A stretch of 21,386 bases of DNA from NCBI GenBank assembly GCA_003217965.1, contig QHNB01000017.1, forward strand, positions 2,204-23,589. The letters run 5' to 3'. The notes under the pieces were generated by a model that was not told where the DNA came from, made no database searches, and saw nothing but the letters and a program-made list of their open reading frames with translations. Within the stretch, counting starts at the first letter, position 1. Each line of letters opens with the position of its first letter. A program made the translations under genes and the position numbers. Of this stretch, positions 15,900-21,386 are shown piece by piece. The DNA is from Verrucomicrobiota bacterium (GTDB lineage: Bacteria > Verrucomicrobiota > Verrucomicrobiia > Chthoniobacterales > UBA10450).

Positions 15900-16520
15900 G
15901 TGAAAACATTGTTTGCTGCAATGATCGCAATGACTATCGCCGTCGCTCCAGCCACGGCTGAGATAGTGAATTTTGATGAGATGAAAATCGGAGCGCCGCC
16001 ACCGGGTTGGACCGCGACTCAAACTGGCAGCGGCTCAGCGAAATGGAGTGTGGAAAAGGACGGATCCGCGCCGAGCAAGCCGAACGTGCTGAAGCAATCT
16101 GGTCAGGCAACGTTCCCCGTTTGTTTCAAGAACGACACCAACGTCAAAGACGGGTTCGTCGAAGTAAAGTTCAAGCCAGTAACCGGGAAGGAAGACCAAA
16201 ACGGCGGCATCATCTGGCGAACGCAGGACGCGAACAATTACTATATATCGCGCGCGAACGCGCTCGAAGACAACGTGACGATCTATCATACGATCAACGG
16301 CAAGCGCGTAGCGTTTAAAAACATCAACACGAAGGTGACCTCCGGCGTTTGGCACACGCTTCGGGTGGAATTCCAAGGCAATAAGTTCGCGGTCACGTTT
16401 GACGGCAACAAAGTAATCGATGCAACGGATGAAAGCTTTGCGAACGCTGGAAAAGTGAGCGTGTGGACGAAGGCCGATAGCGTGACGTTGTTTGACGATT
16501 TCGCCTACGGCGCCAAGTGA
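15900..16520 (+). CDS. Secreted jelly-roll (concanavalin-like) domain protein
   Basis: A 206-residue exported protein. The signal peptide is KTLFAAMIAMTIAVAPATA, with cleavage before EIVNFDEM. The mature part is all beta-like: GPPxGW-type opening (GAPPPGWTAT), KWSVEKDGSAPSKPNVLKQ, VEVKFKPVTGKEDQNGGIIW, then ANNYYISRANALEDNVTIYH, SGVWHTLRVEFQGNKFAVTF and a closing VTLFDDFAYG. This is the pattern of concanavalin-like jelly-roll domains related to DUF1080/LamG, often in secreted or periplasmic proteins that bind sugars. No catalytic residues can be assigned. It starts with GTG 15900, 26 nt after DUF1259, and its TGA overlaps the GTG of the next gene (GTGA). Confidence 0.7.
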   Translation: MKTLFAAMIAMTIAVAPATAEIVNFDEMKIGAPPPGWTATQTGSGSAKWSVEKDGSAPSKPNVLKQSGQATFPVCFKNDTNVKDGFVEVKFKPVTGKEDQNGGIIWRTQDANNYYISRANALEDNVTIYHTINGKRVAFKNINTKVTSGVWHTLRVEFQGNKFAVTFDGNKVIDATDESFANAGKVSVWTKADSVTLFDDFAYGAK

Positions 16521-17414
16521 AACGTTTCGCCCTTGTTATCGTCACCGCAGTCGTCGGCAGCTATCTCATCGCCGCGGAGGCAGGTGACACGAACCTTCAA
16601 TTGAAACAGACAATCGCGCTGCCTGGAGTGGAAGGCCGCATCGACCACTTCGCCCTGGATCCGGCGGGTGACAGATTGTTCGTCTGCGCGTTGGGCAACA
16701 ATACCGTCGAAGTCCTCGACTTGCGCAAAGGTGAAAGAATCCATTCCATAACCGGCCTCGGCGCGCCTCAAGGAATCGCCTACGTCCCTGCACTCGATCG
16801 TCTCTTTGTTGCCAATGATAACGGCGGTATTTGCAAGATTTACGACGCAAAATCATTCGAAACAGTTGGAGAATTGAATTTCAAAGATGATGCCGACAAT
16901 GTTCGTTACGATAGCGCTACCAAAAAAATATATGTCGGATTTGGCAGCGGCGGAATCGCTGTTGTCAAGGCGCCTGACGGCAAGCAGGTCGCTTCAATCA
17001 AACTCGCAGCTCATCCGGAAGCGTTTGAATTAGAAAGGCAAGGAAGGCAAATTTTCGTAAACGTTCCCAATTCCCGTCATGTGGCAGTAATCGATCGTGA
17101 CAAAGGCGAAGTCGTCGCGACGTGGAAGACGGACGCCGCGTTTGGAAATTTCCCGATGGCACTGGACGAAGCGAATCATCGTTTGTTTGTCGGATGTCGT
17201 CTGCCGTCGAAGCTCCATTTACGCCGTTTGCGGTGCCGGAGAGATCGACATCATTGAGCAAGCTGGCGTCAACACCTACAAGGCTTTCGCTAAGGTCGAC
17301 ACGGCGGATGGCGCGCGCACCGGGCTTTTCGTGCCGGAGCGAGATATTTTATTTGTTGCTATCCCACATCGCGGTTCGCAACAAGCCGAAATCCGGTGTT
17401 ATCAAGCCAGGTAA
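16517..17414 (+). pseudogene. YncE-like beta-propeller protein, internal loss and frameshift
   Basis: It starts at GTG 16517 overlapping the previous stop, with signal peptide KRFALVIVTAVVGSYLIAAEA. Propeller repeats follow, each ending in a strand pair such as GDRLFVCALGNNTVEVLDL, DRLFVANDNGGICKIYD, KKIYVGFGSGGIAVV and RQIFVNVPNSRHVAVID. At HRLFVGCRLPSKL (about 17210) the frame fails and stops at 17257. A second frame resumes at once with SIYAVCGAGEIDIIEQ and runs through GARTGLFVPERDILFVAIPH to the stop at 17414. One half-repeat of roughly 30 residues (the outer strands of a blade) is missing, and the frame change implies a loss of 3k+2 nt, about 89-95. As read, the product is truncated. 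YncE-like propellers sit in the periplasm. Either a real lesion or an assembly error. Confidence 0.75.
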
Positions 17415-17492
17415 CATCCGGCGCAACTTGATTGTTCTCCAAGTCCTCTGATCCGAAGCTCGATTGCGATCGCGAGCAAACTTAAGAGACCA

Positions 17493-18094
17493 ATGAAAGT
17501 TCATTGGATCATATTCGGCGTCGCATCCTTGCTGGCCATTGGTTTGCTGCAAGCAGGGCCGCCATTTGTGACCGATGATCCGGAGCCGCCTCCGCCCGGC
17601 GGATGGGAAGTCAACGTTCCGTTCACCTTCGAGCGAACTCCGGGTAAGACGGAGATGGATGCGCCTTTGTTCGATTTCAACTACGGATTGCCGGACGTGC
17701 AGCTCAAGTTGGAGTTTCCCATTGAGGTCGCGCACGACGACGCCAAGGGCATGGCGGCGGGTGCGGGCGATCTGTTGCTGGGCGTGAAGTGGCTTTCTTT
17801 AATAATGAGCAGGCGCACTTTCAAGTCGGGACTTACCCGCAGTTGCTGTTGCCCACGGGCAATCGCGCGCGTGGCCTTGGCGAAGGTCGCGAGATCAATG
17901 AGCGACTAACGCTGGCCGTGGAGCTGTTCGGCAATTCACCGAAAGAACAGGGTAGCCGTTCCGACGTGGCGTTCAACGTTGGCGGCATATGGAAGTTGGG
18001 CAAGCACGTCAATCTCCTTTTTGCCGGTGGAAGCGACATCGTCGGCGATAGAAGCGCGATGGGTTACATCGGACTGCAGTTTCTAACAAAGTGA
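17493..18094 (+). pseudogene. Probable outer-membrane beta-barrel 'transporter', frameshift and internal loss
   Basis: ATG 17493 opens with signal peptide KVHWIIFGVASLLAIGLLQA, then GPPFVTDDPEPPPPGGWEVN, NYGLPDVQLKLEFPIEV and GAGDLLLGVKW, a pattern I know from outer-membrane proteins of the phenol-degradation MetA type. At about 17790 (GTGAAGTGG then CTTTCTTT) one base appears lost; the next frame gives FFNNEQAHFQVGTYPQLLLP and continues to TGA 18094. After RARGLGEGR it jumps directly to EINERLTLAVELFGN, where relatives have about 45 more residues with several strands, suggesting a second, in-frame loss of about 130-140 nt. The ending GGIWKLGKHVNLLFAGG ... GLQFLTK is normal. Without those strands a barrel would be incomplete. 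Last gene of the cassette. Confidence 0.68.
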
Positions 18095-18135
18095 ACACAA
18101 AACATCATGTCGACTTCCGCCGCGAGAATTGAACT

Positions 18136-18561
18136 TCACCGGCGAAGCAAAAACAAACCGGCGATCGCGAGCGTGATGCCCAACAGACGTTGCCATGAGG
18201 CGGGCTCCCGAAAGAACAGAATGCCCGCGATCGCCATCATCGCAGCACCGCTGGCGAGTATCACCGGAACGGAAGACAAAGGACCACCACGTTGAAAAAG
18301 CAGGAAGAAAGCGATCGTGCCAGCACCCACGCAGATTCCGGTCAGTGCGGAATAGTTGAACCCTTCCGCACTGAACTTCTGATTCCAGCGACCGCTTAAC
18401 CATAGAAATGCCAGATAAAGAAGAATTGATAGCGCGGCTGTTGCTTCGACGACAAAACCGCCGAGCCCATCACCGATGTGATCGGAGGCGAGGCGGGTAA
18501 ATATCTGATGCGCCCCGTAAAGAACTGCCGCGACGACTGCATACCAAAACCATGGCGCCAT
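18136..18561 (-). CDS. Half-size EamA/DMT-family membrane transporter
   Basis: A 141-residue membrane protein with about five helices: APWFWYAVVAAVLYGAHQIF (2-21), a second helix near AALSILLYLAFLWL, NYSALTGICVGAGTIAFFLL, SSVPVILASGAAMMAIAGIL, and the terminal RLLGITLAIAGLFLLRR. This is one EamA repeat, the half-size form of the drug/metabolite transporter superfamily, which probably works as a dimer. The PxFREP/FFREPASW loop is typical of EamA. Substrate unknown. It converges with the outer-membrane gene (41 bp gap) and diverges from the ChrB-C gene with only 15 bp between the two start codons. Confidence 0.82.
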   Translation of the reverse strand: MAPWFWYAVVAAVLYGAHQIFTRLASDHIGDGLGGFVVEATAALSILLYLAFLWLSGRWNQKFSAEGFNYSALTGICVGAGTIAFFLLFQRGGPLSSVPVILASGAAMMAIAGILFFREPASWQRLLGITLAIAGLFLLRR

Positions 18562-18576
18562 CGGATGAGAATCTAA

Positions 18577-19005
18577 ATGATGAAATGGATCACTCGCGAG
18601 AAGATTAAGGTGGATCGCGTTGCCTGCCCGTGGTTAATCCGGAAGTTTGTCGATCCACAAGCCGAATTCACTTTTCTGCCGCAGGGCACCGATTGGTCCG
18701 CCATTACTGACGGCATTCTCTTCGACGTGCCGCATTGCGACCTCGGCCATCACGGCGAAGATGTTTCCTTCAACTCCATTTTGGAGAAATACAATCTGAC
18801 CGAGCCCGCGCTGATCTTACTCGGTGAAATTGTCCGCGCGGCCGATTCGCGCCCATCCGATCCACATCCGGCCGGAGAAGGTTTGCGCTGGATTGCCGCC
18901 GGATTTGGAAAGCTTGGCTTAACTGATCACGAAATTCTCGAGCGGGAATTCATCGTCTACGATGCGCTCTTTGCAGAATGCAAACGCCGGCTCAACCAAC
19001 CCTGA
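18577..19005 (+). CDS. Stand-alone ChrB C-terminal domain protein
   Basis: A 142-residue cytoplasmic protein equal to the C-terminal domain of ChrB only. DRVACPWLIRKFVDPQAEFT (13-32) aligns with DRVGSAWLISKFVDPKAKFV of the full-length ChrB nearby, and HCDLGHHGEDVSF (53-65) with AEFSHHGNNCTF; both end in a similar LRRGF/EREFIVYDALF segment. Conserved His, and here also Cys17, His53, Cys54 and Glu61, could form a metal or oxyanion site. This is inference. There is no N-terminal regulatory-like domain, so it may be an effector or sensor, not a repressor. ATG 18577 is followed by a second ATG at 18580. Its end overlaps the MFS gene by 28 nt, so the two are coupled. Confidence 0.82.
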   Translation: MMKWITREKIKVDRVACPWLIRKFVDPQAEFTFLPQGTDWSAITDGILFDVPHCDLGHHGEDVSFNSILEKYNLTEPALILLGEIVRAADSRPSDPHPAGEGLRWIAAGFGKLGLTDHEILEREFIVYDALFAECKRRLNQP

Positions 19006-20231
19006 CACGCGCGCATCGCGTGGCAGAGTTCTTCGCGCTTAAGCGCAATCTCGTTATCCTCCTCGTTGCGATCCTTGTCATCGGAGCCGGTGAAGAGCTT
19101 TGGATGCGATTCGTTCCGAAATATCTTCAGGTCCTTGGCGCCAGTGTTTTCATTATTGGTCTCTACGACGCCCTGCGCACTCTGCTCGGCGCCATCTACG
19201 CCTATCCCGGCGGAGTATTGGTCGATCGTTGGGGTCATCGGCGCGCGTTCCTCACGTTCAATCTTTTTTCCATAGTTGGTTACACGCTCGTGTTGCTCAT
19301 TCCGCATTGGGGGGCCGTTCTTGTCGGAATGTTTTTGTTTCTATCGTGGACCTGTTTTTCGCTGCCAGCGACCTTCTCTCTCATCGGAGCAACGCTTTCG
19401 CCTAATCGCTACGCAATGGGCGTGGGCACTCAGTCTGTGATCAAGCGGATCCCGATCATGATTGCGCCAATCCTTGGCGGGATGTTGATCGACCGCTTCG
19501 GTGTGATCGTTGGTGTGCGCATTGGGCTACTCGTCTCCGTCTTACTTTCGGCGGCGACAATTCTGGTCCAGCGCCAGTTGCGCGATGAAGTGACGGAGAA
19601 GGCCACCAGTATTGAGCGCTGGACTGTTTGGAAGACCTTACGCGAATTCAACATGCCAATGCGGCGTTTGCTCCTGAGCGATATCCTGGTGCGGTTCTGC
19701 GAACGTATTCCGTTTGCTTGGGTGGTAATCTTTGCCATGGACTACATCGGAACTAGCGCAAAGGAAGTTGGCGTGCTGACCACGGTAGAAGTTCTTGTCG
19801 CCACCCTTTGTATCATTCCGACGTCACATTTCGCCGACAGATCTGAGCGCGAACCGTTCGTGTTGATTACGTTCATCATGTTCACGCTTTTTCCGATCGC
19901 TCTCCTGATCTCGCGCAGCTTCCCCATGTTGATGATCGCATTCGTGATTCGCGGCCTGAAGGAATTTGGCGATCCATCGCGCAAGGCGCTCATCATCGCC
20001 CAGAGCAACAAAGAGCAAAGAGGACAAACCATAGGCGCCTATTACTTGGTGCGTGACTTAATTGTGAGCGTGGCGGCGATACTAGGCGCCTACCTCTGGA
20101 AACTTGGGCCGGGTCTTAATTTCCTTGGTGCAGCGGCTTTTGGGGCGGCCGGCACGATTTTCTATGTTCGTACCGTCCGGCAACTGCGCGAAAAGGCGCC
20201 ACCCATCATGCTTTACTCCAGACGCAGATAA
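18978..20231 (+). CDS. MFS transporter coupled to ChrB C-domain protein
   Basis: A 417-residue major facilitator with about 12 helices. The first helix region ends GAGEELWMRFVPKYL (36-50). Motif A, GGVLVDRWGHRRAF, is at 78-91, and a related loop (SHFADRSEREPF) lies in the second half at the equivalent place. A central cytoplasmic loop (QRQLRDEVTEKATSIERW) separates the halves. The ATG 18978 start overlaps the ChrB-C gene by 28 nt; GTG 19020, just after that gene's stop, is an alternative giving a start at AEFFALKRN. Coupling to a ChrB-type protein suggests the pump handles chromate, another oxyanion, or a product of that stress, in place of ChrA. The substrate is not readable. Confidence 0.85.
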   Translation: MQTPAQPTLTRAHRVAEFFALKRNLVILLVAILVIGAGEELWMRFVPKYLQVLGASVFIIGLYDALRTLLGAIYAYPGGVLVDRWGHRRAFLTFNLFSIVGYTLVLLIPHWGAVLVGMFLFLSWTCFSLPATFSLIGATLSPNRYAMGVGTQSVIKRIPIMIAPILGGMLIDRFGVIVGVRIGLLVSVLLSAATILVQRQLRDEVTEKATSIERWTVWKTLREFNMPMRRLLLSDILVRFCERIPFAWVVIFAMDYIGTSAKEVGVLTTVEVLVATLCIIPTSHFADRSEREPFVLITFIMFTLFPIALLISRSFPMLMIAFVIRGLKEFGDPSRKALIIAQSNKEQRGQTIGAYYLVRDLIVSVAAILGAYLWKLGPGLNFLGAAAFGAAGTIFYVRTVRQLREKAPPIMLYSRRR

Positions 20232-20306
20232 TAAGTCTTCTTCCATGATAGCGGGGTGTTGATCTTGCCCTCATCTAAGAATGATTAATCCCGTTGTCGG
20301 GCGGCA

Positions 20307-21005
20307 ATGAATGTTTTGCAAAAGCTTGGAAAGCTGGGCCAAGCGGTGACCTACGAACGTGCCTGGCGCCGGGCGCAGCGTTCGATTTTTCCGCTGCCAC
20401 TCGGACCCATTACGGCAAAGATAGATCATACCCGGCTGCGTGAAATTCAAAACCGATATGCCGACGCAGCAGGAGGATTCGCAAAATACACCGATGTCGG
20501 GCGCTGGCTATATCTCGCTCGCGAGCGCGCGCAGGATCTCAAATTACATCGTTCGTCGCCGCAACGAGTCCTCGACCTCGGCTGCGGCGGTGGATTTTTC
20601 CTCTTCATTCTCAAACAGCTCGGTCACGATGTGCTGGGCCTTGATATCGATGTGCAACCCCTCTATCGCGAACTGGTAGAGCTGTTCGCCCTCCCGCGCG
20701 TTATTTGGACAATCAAGCCGTTCGAGCCGTTGCCGGATCTGGGACAGCCCTTTGATTGGATTACAGCTTTCTCAATCAGTTTTGATCGTGCGGTGAGTGG
20801 CAAGCCACGGTGGGGACCGCGCGAGTGGAATTTTCTGCTCGAAGACTTGCAGCAGCGGCACCTTAAGCCCAGAGGCAAGATGTACTTCGAATTGAACCCA
20901 GGCGTTTCCGGTGACTTCTCTACTCCGGAACTGCATGACTTCTTTGTCCGCCGCGGTGCGAAAGTGGAGCGGGAGCGGGTATTTTTTGGGCACGGCTTGC
21001 GCTGA
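20307..21005 (+). CDS. Class I SAM-dependent methyltransferase
   Basis: A 232-residue cytoplasmic protein. SAM-binding motif I is RVLDLGCGGGFFLFIL (87-102), followed by the acidic loop GLDID (111-115) that contacts the SAM ribose. A later motif is PFDWITAFSISFDRAV, and a predicted strand pair near RGKMYFELNP matches motif III of class I methyltransferases. The N-terminal 80 residues are basic and helical (TYERAWRRAQRSIFPLPLGP) and may bind a lipid or polymer substrate. The substrate is unknown; similar proteins act on lipids, quinones, sugars or small molecules. ATG 20307 is chosen; no Shine-Dalgarno is evident. It lies 75 nt after the MFS gene, so it may or may not share its transcript. Confidence 0.82.
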   Translation: MNVLQKLGKLGQAVTYERAWRRAQRSIFPLPLGPITAKIDHTRLREIQNRYADAAGGFAKYTDVGRWLYLARERAQDLKLHRSSPQRVLDLGCGGGFFLFILKQLGHDVLGLDIDVQPLYRELVELFALPRVIWTIKPFEPLPDLGQPFDWITAFSISFDRAVSGKPRWGPREWNFLLEDLQQRHLKPRGKMYFELNPGVSGDFSTPELHDFFVRRGAKVERERVFFGHGLR

Positions 21006-21056
21006 CCGGCCAATTTCGGGCTCGCCATCTGCGCTTGGTAATGGTGCAATCCCCCT

Positions 21057-21344
21057 ATGGACGAGATTGCTTATCGGCGAGCGAAAGCGCGCGTGGAGCA
21101 ACAGCTCGCCTTCTATCGGCATCTCGTCCTCTACCTTTGCGTTAATGCGTTCCTATTCGCAGTGAATCTGCTGTACTGGAACGGTTATCTGTGGGCAAAA
21201 TGGCCGGCGTTCGGCTGGGGGATTGGTATTATTGTGCACGGTATGGAGACGTTTTCCTACCGTTGGGGAGGTCCGCGAAAAGAGGCTATGATCCGGCGAG
21301 AGATGGAGCGACAAGCCCGCGCCAATAGACCGGCGCAATCGTAA
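21057..21344 (+). CDS. 2TM domain protein
   Basis: A 95-residue protein of the 2TM-domain family: a basic amphipathic start (YRRAKARVEQQLAFYRHL, 6-23), helix one (VLYLCVNAFLFAVNLLYW), a short aromatic turn with WAKWP, helix two (FGWGIGIIVHGMETFSY) and a Lys/Arg-rich C-terminus. The conserved FYxHL, N and GWGI..H residues are present. In other proteins this domain is fused to histidine kinases or stands alone; its function is unknown. ATG 21057 is 51 nt after the methyltransferase stop. The last 42 bases of the window hold no gene. Confidence 0.8.
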   Translation: MDEIAYRRAKARVEQQLAFYRHLVLYLCVNAFLFAVNLLYWNGYLWAKWPAFGWGIGIIVHGMETFSYRWGGPRKEAMIRREMERQARANRPAQS

Positions 21345-21386
21345 GAGGAGTCGCACTCCGCCAGCAAATAATTGGGATCGCAGCCT

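Noticed and set aside
1..21386. CRISPR array, tRNA, rRNA or insertion sequence
   Set aside because: No regularly spaced repeats, no cloverleaf or rRNA segment, and no transposase-like protein were seen on either strand.

Overview
The window looks like a chromosomal stretch from a Gram-negative bacterium. Three genes support that: a ResB-type (system II) cytochrome c maturation protein, a stand-alone lipid-A-disaccharide-synthase N-terminal domain protein, and a remnant of a probable outer-membrane protein. The gene styles (FTLAEIM-type prepilin, small secreted proteins, the secreted cassette at 14.6-18.1 kb) remind me of soil Verrucomicrobiota of the Chthoniobacterales/Udaeobacter type. That placement is an impression, not a result. 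I see no rRNA, tRNA, CRISPR array, insertion sequence or phage module.

Layout. (1) 1-848: window edge, then a small secreted-protein gene readable only across two compensating frameshifts. (2) 845-4770, minus strand: a tightly packed run of ResB, a DUF1353 lipoprotein and a TetA-like MFS efflux pump. (3) 5098-7954, minus strand: a LAB_N membrane protein, a NifS-type cysteine desulfurase, pyridoxamine-phosphate oxidase (pdxH) and a DUF883/YqjD-like membrane protein. (4) 8028-11309, plus strand: hisC, mnmE and pyrD joined by 4-nt GTGA/ATGA overlaps, with pyrD broken by an internal loss plus frameshift. (5) 11418-12089: a DUF1328 membrane peptide and a convergent type IV/type II pseudopilin. (6) 12162-20231: a chromate-type resistance island. 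(7) 20307-21344: a SAM methyltransferase and a 2TM-domain protein.

The island is the most interesting part. Full-length chrB and chrA form an overlapping minus-strand operon. Divergent from it, on the other side of a perfect 17-bp palindrome, lies a five-gene plus-strand cassette of exported proteins: a PepSY-like protein, a DUF1259 protein with a tandemly duplicated HxH domain, a jelly-roll-like secreted protein, a YncE-like beta-propeller and a probable outer-membrane protein. After it come a half-size EamA transporter and, divergent from that, a second ChrB-family protein that is only the C-terminal domain, overlapping an MFS transporter instead of ChrA. A short piece resembling a ChrA C-terminus lies downstream of chrA. 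Together this suggests oxyanion/metal stress handling from cytoplasm to outer membrane. The role of the exported cassette is inference.

A second theme is gene damage. Four genes (339-848, pyrD, the propeller and the outer-membrane protein) carry frameshifts, and three of them also appear to lack roughly 90-140 nt of internal sequence. The neighbours are intact. This is either clustered pseudogenisation or consensus/assembly error, and the reads must decide before any biological conclusion such as pyrimidine auxotrophy is drawn.
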